Of a stretch of DNA of 64,000 nucleotides, positions 10,916-22,302 are shown piece after piece; position 1 is the first letter of the stretch, and every line of letters begins with the position of its first letter. Below the pieces are notes generated by a model. It worked only from the letters and a program-made list of their open reading frames with translations. It had not been told where the DNA came from and did not search any database. The position numbers were made by a program, and so were the translations under genes. The DNA comes from Thinopyrum elongatum (lineage: Eukaryota > Streptophyta > Magnoliopsida > Poales > Poaceae). The stretch spans positions 523,356,228-523,420,227 of the forward strand of contig CM022302.1 of assembly GCA_011799875.1 (NCBI GenBank). The letters run 5' to 3'.

Positions 10916-13900
10916 ATGGCCTTCGACTCTCTTTCGGACGTGCCTCCGGTTAGCAGGCACTGGAGTATCTGTGTACGCATTGCTCGCATGTGGGACTACT
11001 GTGGCACACGTGATGGTCAGCCTCCAACACATGTTGACTTGGTGTTGGTTGATGAGAAAGTAAGCCTCCATTCACAGATAATAATTTTTCATGCATTGTT
11101 TCACATATAGGTCACTTCATTTAACAACAAACAATGTGTTTGCAATATCTCCATTCCTGTGTACAACCTCATTTGGTACATTTGTTTGTAAATAGGCTTT
11201 GTTTTGACTCGCTGCTCTCTCCAACAGGGTAATCACATGTATGCATAGATTCCTGGAAATGAAGCAACAAAGTTCAAGCAGCTTGTTCAGGAACATGAGG
11301 TGTACTGTTTCAAGAAGTTCTTGGTTACCCCAAGCAAAGCTGCTTATAAACCATTCCCTGGGAAATACATGATCAAGTTCACACCATGGACCAGTGTTAC
11401 CGCTGTCAATGATGTTTCTTTGGACTTCCCTCTTTATGTGTACAATTTGATGCCATTTTCTGACCTGCCATCACGTGTACGGGCACAAGACTTTTTTGTT
11501 GGTGAGTTTTGTGATGCTAAGTCTATCCCTCTTTCCAGATCTTCCATGCTAAGTACATACTGTAGAAGTATAAGCCATATATTCTGCGTTAAAATTTGTT
11601 TCCAGATGTGATTGGGCAGATTGTTGGCGTGTCGCAACTTGCTCAAATTCGTATGCCCTCAAGCTCATCTGACACTCCGAAACGGGTTATCGCTCTCAGG
11701 GACAACAGGTTGCGATCCATAACAGCTATATTACCTCCATGCTTAATACCATCACAGGAACAAAAACGTGGAACAAATAGGCATTTATCACTTGCTAAAT
11801 ATGTATCTGTCTTTCATCAATTTTCAGAAACACTGAAATGAAGATCGTACTCTGGGGACAAAGAGCCATTGAATTTGAAGCTCAAGTTGTATATGATAAT
11901 GGACAGGAGACGGCTGTTGTTGGTGTCTTTGTTGGTCTTCTGATGAAATCCTACAAAAGTAATATATATCATCACATATCCTATTACCCATCCAATGTTG
12001 TGTATGGTGAAACTAAGTTTGCTGTTATTTTTGTCTAAAGATGATGAAACTCTCAGTGGAGGATCTGCATGCAGATGGTATCTAAACAAGGATCTTCCCG
12101 AAATTGATGATTACTTTGAAAGGTTTGTGCTGAGTAAACAATCAACAATAAATGACAACTTCATTATTAATCATATAACCAGTTGATTCTTTTGTACGTA
12201 GACTGGGTGATGAATTTCAGAAGGTTCAATGGATCTCGAATGGGCCTGAGAAATTTGCCGCAACCCGCAACAGAGCAAAGCTTCCTCACAAGACCCTAGA
12301 GGAACTGAGGGACATGGATCCTTGGGAAACAGATGTGTGTGGCGCCAACATTTAAATTAGGGATAAGTATACTTTTCGTCCTCGAACTCTGCCGATAGTA
12401 TAGAAATCGTCTCTCAACTACGAAACCAGCAAAACTCAGTCCTCGAACTATCAAAACCGGATACTTTTTGTCCCTCGGGGGGTTTTAGTACGTGGTGAAC
12501 AGCAACTCGGTGAACAGTAAAATCGGAAAAAATAGCAAAAAAAAATCTCAAATTTTACAGCATCGAACATACTCTGGTGCGCAAGGCACGTGCAAAATTT
12601 CGTGGTGTTTGGACATTCGAGCAGCTCGTGGCAAAGAAAAAACTGTAAATATGTACGTCGGTGAACAGTAAATTAAAAAATAGCAAAAAAATTCAAACGA
12701 TATGAATTTTTTTGGCATCAAAGAGGCTTGGGTGCGCAACGTGTGTGCAAATTTTCGTGGTGTTTGGGCACTGTACGAACTCGTGGCAAAAAAACAAAAT
12801 TTGGCTAAGATTTATTTTTTTGAAAAAGTGCGCTATTTTTTTTTTTTTTGGCTAGAGCTCCTCGTATGTCATTTGATTACGATTTTTTGCACGCATCTTG
12901 CATACCTAAGCATCTTTGATGCCAAAAAAATTCATATCGTTTTGAATTTCTTTGCTATTTTTTTTAATTTACTGTTCACCGACGTACATATTTACAGCTT
13001 TTTCTTTGCCACGAGCTGCTCGAATGTCGAAACACAACGAAATTTTGCACGTGCCTTGCGCACCAGAGTATGTTCGATGCTGTAAAATTTGACATTTTTT
13101 TGCTATTTTTTATTATTTTACTGTTCACCACGTACTAAAACCGCCCAAGGGACGAAAAGTGTCTGGTTTTGATAGTTCGAGGACTGAGTTTTGCTGGTTT
13201 CGTAGTTGAGGGACGATTTCTATACTATCGGCAGAGTTCGAGGACGAAAAGTATACTTATCCCTTTAAATTAATGCTTGCTTCTGCTTTTCAGCGATTTC
13301 CTTTGCAACTATGTATGTGGTGAAGAAAATAAAACTCATAGATCTTTTGACATGACAGAACACGGATTTCCTGTGCACTGTGACAATTTCAAAGGTGATG
13401 CCTGATCAGCCATAGTGGTTCCAATCATGCTCAAAGTGTCATCGCTCTGCAAACTCATATGGTTCTGAATTCAGATGCGGCGCTGGGTGCATCTCCATAA
13501 AAGCCTATCCAAAGTAAGACAAATGCTGCTAAATTTTACTACCATCATTGGCCTGTGAAATAACAGAAATTCAACTTCATCTCCATAGGTTCCGACTTTG
13601 TCTAGAAGGAACTGATGGCACAGCAGCGGCATAATTTGTCTTCTTCAACCGAGTTGCACAACAGCTTGTTGGGAAGAGCGTCATGTCTCTGCTCAGATCA
13701 TCTGGGCTGCCTCGTGAGATAGCAGCTGTGGTCTCTCAGAAATACACCTTAGCTATTTCAGTCACACAGAAGAGTCTTTCTCAAAGGAACATATCATTCT
13801 AGGTCAATGGCATTGAAGCATTCTTTGGAAGACAAAACTCTGTTGCGCATGACACTCGTGTTGCAGCTGTCATGCCTCTTCTCACTGCTAATGAATCTTC

Positions 13901-15003
13901 TACTGAAGCTACACATGTAGTGCCTACTGACCCAAGTTCGGCACAGAAGGTGCCTGATTTGCCCATGCCAATTGAGCCCTTGTTGAAGAAAATAACTCCG
14001 CAACGTGTGGTACGTGATCTACTCTGAATTATATTTCACCTAGATTATTTGTACATCAAATGCCTCTCTGAATGACATGTGTGCATCCAATTTGTTTGTA
14101 GCCTATTCGAAATCTCAAAAGGAAAGATACTGCTCCTGAGACTGCCAACAACACTTCACTCAAGTCAACTGCACCCCTAGAACCACCAGCTGAAAGGTAT
14201 GTTCTCTTTAAAGTCGATTATACTTATATGGGTCTCTGCTTTCTGCACTGCATTGAACATCAGTACATACAAGCATCAAATTAACTAAGCTTATACATGT
14301 TTAATTTCACATAGGAGTAGCTCCTATTAGTGTACAAAAAATAATTTAATTCGCTTGATACTTACACCATTCATGTATACACGCATGATACTAGATGTAC
14401 ATATAGCACAATCCATGTAGTATGCTCAACTTCCATTACTGTGCAAAGAACATGCTCCTTTGCTGAACATATCTCATTTGATAGTCCCATAACCACATGA
14501 TTACTTTTATAAATTTGAGAACCATTTGTTCCATTGATGCACTATGCTCACATTATTTGACCTCACGATCTAGACATTCACCTGTTTGCAAATTATAACC
14601 TACAGAACTCAACATGACAACGAGGAGCTGAGCACTGAACCGTAGAAACAAACAGTGGTTACCGCTGAGGATGGTGCTAACCATGAGAAACGGTAACGCA
14701 TACTCTATCTGCTTGCCCATATTTCGCCTAAATCACTGACAATGTACTTGAACTCTATAAACAGAAACATGGATGGTGATCTTCCCTCTGAATCTGAAAC
14801 TGTGGGTGACGATGGTGTCATTATTAAGAAAAAGTAAGCAGGCCTACACCTAACAATTATTTTCATTGCATAAATCATGTGAGACTTATTTTATTATGCC
14901 ATAAACAGCAAAGCAAGCGCTGACATTCCCACTGGATCTGGACTCTCCAAGCCTGCAGACGGTGGAAACCGCAAGAAAGGTGGTGGCGGGACAAAAGGAA
15001 AGT
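10916..15003 (+). pseudogene. Helitron-borne RPA70-like gene (replication protein A), decayed multi-exon
   Basis: Plant Helitrons often carry an RPA-like single-strand DNA-binding protein. Exon 1 (10916-11058) starts MAFDSLSDV and ends at a GTAAGC donor. Exon 2 starts at 11228 and ends GTTG before GTGAGT. Exon 3 starts ATGTGATTGG after TTTCCAG. Later exons include NTEMKIVLWG, LSGGSACRWYLN, and a C-terminal zinc-finger-like segment FQSCSKCHR...FRCGAGC. Junction phases agree, which supports the exon chain. Damage: TAG at 11246-11248 in exon 2, a TAG replacing a tryptophan codon before FQSCSK near 13407, and another stop in the next exon. The last exons end in a lysine/glycine-rich tail at about 15003. 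A 904-bp foldback element sits in one intron. The gene is presumed non-functional. Confidence 0.82.
12360..13263. mobile_element. Foldback MULE-like element, 904 bp, 9-bp TSD
   Basis: Flanked by a perfect 9-bp duplication TTTAAATTA (12351-12359 and 13264-13272), a length typical of Mutator-like elements. The ends are inverted copies, GGGATAAGTATACTTTTCGT and its complement. The inverted similarity continues inward almost to the centre near 12830, so nearly the whole element could fold as one long hairpin. No transposase is encoded. It lies in an intron of the RPA-like gene, between the exon ending WETD and the acceptor at about 13293. Confidence 0.9.
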
Positions 15004-15238
15004 AAGCACAGACAAAGGTAATTCACAACGAACACAGTTACTGCATTGCTTAATCAGCGTATCGGTCTGAAATCAGTGTTACAGTTTGAATTGCACATTG
15101 TTATGCAGGTCTACTCACTGCATTGCATATGGTTGATCGCAAGAGCCTCTGATGATCCGTCTCATGTGTTCTTCGACTTTCAATCTCAACCATTTGTGCC
15201 AATGAAACTCCCTTATATTATGTAATATTTGAATGACC

Positions 15239-15254
15239 CGCCAAAGTACTGGCG
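15239..15254. other. Candidate Helitron 3' hairpin (weak)
   Basis: Short GC-rich inverted repeat CGCCA-N6-TGGCG, 236 bp past the RPA-like stop. Helitrons end with a hairpin about 10 nt before CTRR. Here no clear CTRR follows at the right distance, so this is only a candidate. Confidence 0.2.
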
Positions 15255-15300
15255 CAGCCGAACTTACCACTATTAGATCATGTGAAGCTAATGTTCAGCG

Positions 15301-15490
15301 AGCTGCTTTTCCCTTTAGCGCCGTCTCTTGGCGTTATGCAGGCTCACTGTGCATCTACTGTATATAGTAGAAGCTTGTAAGACCTAATATTAAGCTCCCT
15401 GCTTTTCCCTTTCACACCATATGTTGGCATAAGCAGAATTGCTGAGCATATGGTGTATATAGTACCAGCTTGTAAGACTTAAACTTATGT
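15301..15490. repeat. Imperfect tandem duplication, ~95-bp unit
   Basis: Two related segments each contain CTGCTTTTCCCTTT, a TTGGC word, GTATATAGTA and AGCTTGTAAGAC in the same order (about 15303-15390 and 15397-15479). Confidence 0.6.
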
Positions 15491-16654
15491 TATGCTTCTC
15501 GCTAAGCAGTTACATATGTGAATTACAAAGCCTTGCCCTTACTATTATGTTTACTATTTGATTCTGACTCAACACACTGTTGCATGCAGTACATATATTA
15601 TATGTGCCTATGATTGTAATACAAATACACCGCAACACCTTGATGGATTGTCCACATTACAAATATTTGTCATGATGTTCCAGCTGTATAACCATGTATT
15701 TTTATGGATTTAGATTGCTGGCATAGAGCCATATGTACCTGAGGTTGACCTACTAAGATATCCTGAACTTTTGTTTCTTCCATTCGATTGCTTTCGATTT
15801 CGTGTGTTTGCTGGAATAGCTCCTTTCTCTTTTTCTTGACTCCTTTCATTCTCTGTACTACCCACTCTCACACTACTTCACAGCCATCATTCTCCTGCCT
15901 TGGTTTGCTATTTATATGTATTTCTCTTCAGTGCATTTATTTTCTTCATCATGTGTACCTTCTATATGCTTCGTTCTAGATTAAATAAGCACGTTCACAA
16001 CTAACAAAGCTAGACAAGTACGTCCATAAGAACGAGTGTATGCATATGTATCGTATTTCTAAAAATAAAAGTAACAGGTCTAGTTGCTTCAGCCGTGGCA
16101 TATATGCATGCAGCTCATGGGCCATGTGCCGACGCCGCTGCAATGGGAGCAGGCCACACGCTCACCATGTTGAGCATGACCACGTCCGTCGTCGCCGGGC
16201 GTGGTCACGCCAGCACTATGTGCGTGCACGACGAGGAGTGCGACCCTATGCGAGCGTCGTCGTTGTCGACCATGTGGCCACCTCATGCAGACAGAGAGCA
16301 CGATAGGGCGGTTCCGTGGGGAGCAACCACATCGTCCCCTTGTTCTCCGCCTTCCCGAAAGGCTGTCACGTGTCGATCTTCTCCACGGCTTCACCCCGTT
16401 GCTCTACTTCCCTTCCTCAGCTCCACATCGACCTCTTTAAGGTACCAGATGCCTCCTCCTTCATCCAATCCTCACCGAGCCTTAGGCTCCGTGTACCGAG
16501 CTTTCAGGACCTCTTCGGCCACCTATACGTGGCCTGCGTGATCCACTTTTCCTTAGGCGATGCTCCACATCCATCTTAGCCGCCGCCACACGTCGACGTT
16601 GTCCCTTCCATCCGCCGGTGACTCTCAGAGCCCGTGCCGAGCACGATGCACGTA
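15490..16654. other. Intergenic, no supported gene
   Basis: AT-rich to about 16080, then GC-rich to about 16600. Overlapping open frames of 79-148 codons occur on both strands at 16040-16579, with no recognised domain and no consistent start or splice pattern. I see no defined feature here. Confidence 0.5.
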
Positions 16655-17607
16655 GAGTCCTTGGTTTGGCTGGTTATAGCATGCGGGCTATGGGTTCTAG
16701 GTCTCGGGTTCACCCTTATTGCCATAAATTTTGTTTTTGTATTAATTTCCTTCTTGCACCCTGACAGGTGGGGCCTACTTACAGGTGGAGAGAGAAGTTA
16801 GATGGCTAGGATGCTTTATTTGCCATGCAGGCAGTTTGACCGATTAACGTAAACAAACCATGGGACCTACTTATAGGTGGAGAGAGAAGTGAGATGACTA
16901 GGCTGCATTATTTGCTACGTAGGCAGTTTAACTAGTCAACTTAAACAATATAAATAGTTCTACGGTTAGACAGTGACCGCATAATCACCGAACATTATAC
17001 ATAATGATCTTATTGAACGTTTTATTAAGATAATGACAAACATGAGTTATCAAGACAAGTGCAATGACCATCGATGCATTCTACTCAGATCCATGGTTTG
17101 TACTCAGATCTATGGTTTGGTAATTTCAGTCGGCCTTGTCGCTAATGTTAGACGACAGAGGGCTCCAACAATGTAAAGATGAACCGTGCTTAAAGAGTGA
17201 GGGAGGGACGCAATTGGTGTCTAGAGAAGGCACCTAGATTTTTATATGACCGGAGGATAGCCAATTGTCGATGCTGCTTGCAGTGGTTGAAGCTTCAATG
17301 GGGTTGACTAATTGTACTGACCTAGAAGGTTGATTTGTTGCTTCATTTAGTCGTATGATCACCCCTAATTGTACATAGTTATAGTATTGATCATATTCTT
17401 AAGGATAGTGACCGAAGTGAGTTATTAAGACAAATACAATGACCATCGATGGCTGGTTAGAGTCCTTGGGTTGGCTGGTTAGAGCATGTGGGTTTTGGGT
17501 TCGAGATCTCGAGTTCAACCCCTTGTGCCATACAACTTTGCTTCTCGTATTAATTTCTTTCTTGCTCCCTGATAGGTGGGACCTACTTACAGGTGGAGAG
17601 AGAAGTA

Positions 17608-17899
17608 CTCCCTCCGTCTAGGTGTGTAAGTCACCTTTCGAAAACCAAATAATCCCAAAACACTTAGGCACGGTACATTAACTCCCTCCTCTTTTCTTGT
17701 TTCGTGACATATCAACCAATAAGAGATGTGGGCCGGGCATGCTTTCAATGACTTGAGACTACCAAACATGACATGCAGTGGTTAGTTCATTGCATGCAAT
17801 GCTATTAATTAGCAAAAAAATATTAAGTTCTCTCGTTTTCCCCTTCGCCTTGGTCGCGGTGCACAACCTAAGATGACTTATACACCTAGACGGAGGGAG
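17608..17899. mobile_element. Stowaway MITE, 292 bp
   Basis: The terminal inverted repeats CTCCCTCCGTCTAGGTGT and their complement bound the element, with TA duplicated at 17606-17607 and 17900-17901. This is the classic Stowaway (Tc1/mariner MITE) signature in grasses. It interrupts one 92-bp subrepeat, so it inserted after that repeat formed. Confidence 0.93.
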
Positions 17900-18502
17900 T
17901 AAGATAACTAGGCTGCTTTATTTGCCATGTAGCCAGTTTGACCGATCAACGTAAGCAAAATATGAGACCTACTTACAGGTGGAGAAGGAAGTGAGCTAAC
18001 TAGGTTGCTTTATTTGCCATGTAGGCAGTTTGACCGATCAGCGCAGGCAAAATATGGAACCTACTTACAGGTGGAGAAGGAAATGCGATGACTAGGCTGC
18101 TTTATCTGCCATGTACGCAGTTTGACCGATCAGCGTAAGCAAAATATGAAACCTACTTACAGGTGAAGAAGGAAGTGCGATGACTAGACTGCTTTATTTG
18201 CCATGTACGCAGTTTGATCGATCAACGTAAGCAAAATATGAAACCTACTTACAGATGGAGAAGGAAGTGCGATGACTAGGTTGCATTATTTGCCATGTAG
18301 GCACTTAGACCTGTCAACTTAAACAAAATAAGGAGCTCTATGGTTAGACAGTGACCGTATAATCATACAAAGTGATAGTATTGACCATAGTAAGGATAGT
18401 AACCGAATTGAGTTATGAAGACAAATATAGTGACCATCGGTGCATTTTACTCACGTCTATGGTTTGGTAAGTTCGGCCGGTCCTATCTCTGACGTTGAAG
18501 TC

Positions 18503-18600
18503 GACAAAGGGCTCCAACAATGTAAAGATGGACCGAGGCTTCATGATAGAGGCAAAGGGCTCCAACAATGTAAAGATGGACCGAGGCTTCATGATAGAGG
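18503..18600. repeat. Tandem duplication, 48-bp unit, two copies
   Basis: CAAAGGGCTCCAACAATG...CTTCATGATAGAG occurs at 18505 and again 48 bp later at 18553. The neighbouring large repeat unit has only one copy of this block. Confidence 0.88.
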
Positions 18601-18989
18601 GAGTGACGCAACTTGCCTATAGAGAAGGCACCAGGGTGTAAAGATGGACCGACGCTTCAAAAGTGAGGGAGGGACTCTTTAGAGAAGGCATCTGTGTTCC
18701 TATCTAGTTGTTGATGCTTGAAGCTTCGATGTGGTTGACTAGTTGTACTAACCTAGAAGATTGATTTTTTGACTGATAATCATCCAAAATTGTACATAGT
18801 GATCCTATGATCAAAGTGAGTTATTGAGAGGAGTACAATGTACCATGACCACATGTTACCATGACACATGCATTTTACTCAGATCTATGGTTTGTTGTCG
18901 CCGACGTTGAAGACGAGGATAGCCGGTTGTTGATGTTGCTTGCATGTGGTCGACTACTCCAGAAAGGTTGATTTTGCTGCATCATTTGG

Positions 18990-19357
18990 CTGATGACAGT
19001 AGCTTTGTTACGCCTTCTCAGCTTCATCAGATTTGGATTCCAGTGTTAGAATGAAATATGATGTCTGCATCTCTGACCTCTGTTTCTGATGGGCGCAAGG
19101 AAACAGGAAAACGAACTGACAATATATTTCTCAGCTCCTGGAACTCAGGCAAAAACAACAAGAACCAGACATGTGTATTGTCGTTCTTGCTTTTACAGAT
19201 TATTTATCATTTCCTCTACTAACCTAGTACTACTAATTAACCAAACTCATACAAGCACCCTCGTTATTCGACAGAAGTACAGAACCACACGAACACAGGC
19301 ATCAGAACATTTTTAAGTGCGGCATAGCCGCGTCCAGTCCAGAATCTGTCACGACTC
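18990..19357. other. HSP70 3' flank / 3' UTR region
   Basis: Sequence downstream of the HSP70 stop on the minus strand. An AATGATAAATAATC-like stretch (about 19199-19212, read on minus) could serve as a near-upstream polyadenylation signal. No separate gene is supported. Confidence 0.4.
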
Positions 19358-21428
19358 TCAGTCCACTTCTTCGATTTTGGGGCCAGCACCGCTCCCACCG
19401 CCGGTGCCCGCGCCGCCGCCGGGCATGTCCTCGTCCATTCCGGCCGCGCCACCCGGGGCGGCACCCTGGTACATCTTGGAGATGATGGGGTTGCAGATGC
19501 TCTCCAGCTCCTTCATCTTGTCCTCGAATTCGTCGGCCTCGGCGAGCTGGTTGCCGTCGAGCCACTTGATGGCGTCCTCGATGGAGTCCTCGATCTTCTT
19601 CTTGTCGTCGGCGGGGAGCTTGGACGCGATCTTCTCGTCCCGCACCGTGTTGCGCATGTTGTACGCGTAGTTCTCCAGCGCGTTGCGGGCCTCCACCTTG
19701 TGCCGCACCTGCTCGTCCTCGGACTTGTACTTCTCCGCCTCCTGCACCATGCGCTCGATCTCCTCCTTGCTCAGCCGCCCCTTGTCGTTGGTGATGGTGA
19801 TCTTGTTCTTCTGCCCGGTCGTCTTGTCCTCCGCGGACACGTTCAGGATGCCGTTCGCGTCGATGTCGAAGGTCACCGTGATCTGGGGGACGCCCCTCGG
19901 CGCCGGCGGGATGCCGGACAGCTCGAACTTGCCCAGCAGGTTGTTGTCCTTGGTCCTCGTCCTCTCGCCCTCGTACACCTGGATCAGCACGCCGGGCTGG
20001 TTGTCCGAGTAGGTGGAGAAGACCTGCTCCTTCTTGGTGGGGATGGTGGTGTTCCTCGGGATCAGGGTGGTCATCACGCCTCCGGCCGTCTCCAGCCCGA
20101 GCGAGAGCGGCGTCACGTCGAGCAGGAGCAGGTCCTGCACCTTCTGGTTGCCCTCGCCGCTGAGAATGGCTGCCTGGACGGCGGCGCCGTACGCGACGGC
20201 CTCGTCGGGGTTGATGCTCTTGCAGAGCTCCTTCCCGTTGAAGGAGTCCTGGAGGAGCTGCTGCACCTTGGGGATCCGGGTGGAGCCTCCGACGAGCACG
20301 ATGTCGTGGATTTGGGTCTTATCCATCTTGGCGTCCCGGAGGCACTTCTCGACGGGCTCCATGCACTTGCGGAAGAGGTCCATGTTGAGCTCCTCGAACC
20401 TGGCACGGGTGATGGTCGCGTAGAAATCGATCCCCTCGTAAAGCGAGTCGATCTCAATGGTGGTCTGGGCGGTGGAAGAGAGCGTCCTCTTCGCCCTCTC
20501 GCAGGCCGTCCTTAGCCGCCGGAGCGCCCTCGGGTTGCCGCTGATGTCCTTCTTGTTCTTCCTCTTGAACTCTTGCACGAAGTGGTTCACCATCCGGTTG
20601 TCGAAGTCCTCGCCTCCCAGGTGGGTGTCCCCGGCGGTGGACTTGACCTCGAATATGCCTTCCTCGATGGTGAGGATGGACACGTCGAAGGTGCCGCCGC
20701 CGAGGTCGAAGATGAGCACGTTCTTCTCCCCGGTGCTGGTGGCCTTCTTGTCGAGGCCGTAAGCGATGGCCGCTGCGGTGGGCTCGTTGATTATGCGCAT
20801 GACGTTGAGGCCGGCGATCACGCCGGCGTCCTTGGTGGCCTGGCGCTGGGAGTCGTTGAAGTAGGCCGGGACAGTGACGACGGCGTTGTTGATGGTTGTG
20901 CTGAGGAAGGCCTCGGCGATCTCCCTCATCTTGGTGAGCACCATGGAGGATATCTCCTCGGCAGAGAAGGTCTTCTCCTCCCCTTTGTAGGTGACCACGA
21001 TCATCGGCTTGTCGCCGGCGCCGGGGACCACCTTGAACGGCCACATCTTCATGTCCGACTGGACGGATGCGTCCGAGAAGCGCCGCCCGATGAGTCGCTT
21101 GGCATCTGCATGGCAGAGCAGAGTGGCAAGTGACTGCTCAGGAGCGTAAAACAGAGTAAAAGGCAGAGCACGTACTATCATAACCGAGGAACGCGGGCTT
21201 ACCAAAAACGGTGTTGGTGGGGTTCATGGCGACCTGGTTCTTGGCGGCGTCGCCGATGAGCCGCTCGGTGTCGGTGAAGGCGACGTAGGACGGCGTGGTG
21301 CGGTTGCCCTGGTCGTTGGCGACGATCTCCACCCGGTCATGCTGCCAGACGCCGACGCAAGAGTAGGTGGTGCCGAGGTCGATGCCGATCGCAGGGCCCT
21401 CCCCCTTGTTGCCTCCCTTACTCGCCAT
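19358..21428 (-). CDS. HSP70: Cytosolic heat-shock protein 70 (HSP70), two exons
   Basis: ATP-dependent chaperone that binds unfolded polypeptides in the cytosol and nucleus with J-domain partners. Exon 1 is 21203-21428 (ATG at 21428-21426) and exon 2 is 19358-21105; the 97-bp intron 21106-21202 has GT/AG ends and splits the aspartate codon of [12 protein letters not shown], the usual plant HSP70 intron site. The spliced product is 657 aa, close to the normal family length. Visible: IDLGTTYS (residues 16-23), [26 protein letters not shown] (the three family signatures), a lysine-rich KRKNKKD stretch, and the C-terminal EEVD that marks cytosolic forms and binds TPR co-chaperones. No lesion is seen. 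A TATA box and a perfect heat-shock element lie just upstream, so heat induction is likely. High GC at third positions, typical of grass genes, keeps antisense frames open. The exact paralogue cannot be named. Confidence 0.96.
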
Positions 21429-21540
21429 CTTGTTCCGATCAAATCGAACGCACGCAGACGCTGTATGTGACTGATCGAGTTGTTCCTTCTGCTCGCTTGT
21501 GGATGTGGATATGCTCTGCTTTGCTCTCTGAGTTGTTCCT

Positions 21541-21549
21541 TCTTATATA
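21541..21549 (-). promoter_or_regulatory. HSP70 TATA box
   Basis: Reads TATATAAGA on the minus strand, about 113 bp upstream of the HSP70 ATG and close below the heat-shock element. Confidence 0.75.
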
Positions 21550-21566
21550 CCCCCGAGCGGTGGGAG

Positions 21567-21579
21567 TTCGGGAAGTTTC
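21567..21579 (-). promoter_or_regulatory. Heat-shock element (three perfect inverted pentamers)
   Basis: TTCGGGAAGTTTC fits TTCnnGAAnnTTC exactly, the binding site of heat-shock factor trimers. It lies about 18 bp upstream of the TATA box in the HSP70 direction, the standard proximal position. Confidence 0.85.
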
Positions 21580-21897
21580 GCGCGGGAGATGAGGTGGGCG
21601 GTTCAGGCTCAGCGCCGGGTGGAGGGTTCGGGTGCACGCGCGACACCTCCAGAGCGGTGCCTGCTTCTCTCGGTCGGTCCCAGGTTTCGTGCGCCGCTTT
21701 GGGTTGGGTTGGGTTGGTGAGTCCAGTCTAGTGCGTTCCCGCGCCAAGTGGAGATTACTAGAATTATGTAGTGCTTACGGCTTGGAGCCAAGTGGCGAGC
21801 TTAGGATGAGTAGTTTTGTTTAAGGCACGCACGTGCTCATACACACGCCGCTTGCAATTACGGGAGTATTTGTTGCAGTATGTGCACAAAGTAATAG
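21580..21897. other. HSP70 upstream region
   Basis: Distal promoter and flank of HSP70. It contains a GGTTGGGTTGGGTTGG run near 21703-21718. No coding evidence; frames here on both strands are short. Confidence 0.4.
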
Positions 21898-21899
21898 TA

Positions 21900-22157
21900 C
21901 TCCCTTTGCTCCTTTTTAGTTCGCATATAAAATTTGTCTGAAATCAAACCTTGTAAAATTTGATCAACTTTATAGGAAAAAAATAGCAACATCCACAGTG
22001 TAAAATCAACTTCTCTAGATGCGTCATGACTTTAATTTCCATATTGTGTAACTTTAGCATTGTAGATGTTGATATATTTTCATATAAATATGATTAGACT
22101 TTATAAAATTTGACTTTAGACAATTCTTATATGCAGAGTAAAAAGGACCGGTGGGAT
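21900..22157. mobile_element. Stowaway-type MITE, diverged, ~258 bp
   Basis: Starts CTCCCTTTGCTCCTTTTTAG after TA (21898-21899). It ends with an imperfect inverted copy, CTAAAAAGG-like TAAAAAGGACCGGTGGGAT, before TA (22158-22159). The AT-rich interior and the terminal CTCCC/GGGAT fit the Stowaway family that often sits near grass genes. It lies about 0.35 kb upstream of the HSP70 promoter core. Confidence 0.75.
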
Positions 22158-22302
22158 TATCTTTTGTTCTCGGAGAAAGCCAAAGCTTTTTCAATAAAAA
22201 ACATTTTTATTAACTTAAAATAAAACATCAATTGGATAAAAAGTACGCGAAAATTCACAGAGTGCCGGGGCACGCACTTACGCAGGCAAGCAGCTGCGTC
22301 CG

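Larger units (their letters stand above)
1..15260 (+). mobile_element. Decayed autonomous Helitron (partial; 5' end outside window)
   Basis: Rolling-circle transposon of the plant Rep/helicase + RPA type. The window opens inside the Rep domain. The reading resumes at 7733 after a nested LTR element, runs through a PIF1-like helicase to 10540, and is followed by an RPA-like gene (10916-15003). All parts are on the plus strand and all carry disabling mutations. The 3' end is not firmly located: a short inverted repeat (CGCCA/TGGCG, 15239-15254) lies soon after the RPA-like stop, but no convincing CTRR terminus follows it, so the right boundary is a guess. Confidence 0.8.
16655..18990. repeat. 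Higher-order repeat with 92-bp subrepeats
   Basis: Large units resemble each other: about 16655-17430, about 17450-18800, and a partial unit to about 18990. Each opens with a TCCTTGG-TTGGCTGGTTA block. Inside, a 92-bp subunit is tandemly repeated, anchored on CCTACTTACAGG at 16774, 16866 (one substitution), 17582, 17968, 18060, 18152 and 18244. Spacing between adjacent copies is exactly 92 bp; the 17582 copy is split by a MITE. Each unit then carries a GGGCTCCAACAATGTAAAGATG block. No coding potential is seen. Confidence 0.85.

Noticed and set aside
16040..16579. Cluster of 79-148-codon ORFs
   Set aside because: Open in several frames on both strands in GC-rich DNA, with no recognised domain or splice structure.
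19700..21133. Plus-strand ORFs (271, 186 and 136 codons) opposite HSP70
   Set aside because: Shadows of the GC-rich HSP70 codons; no independent domain, and the minus strand has all family signatures.
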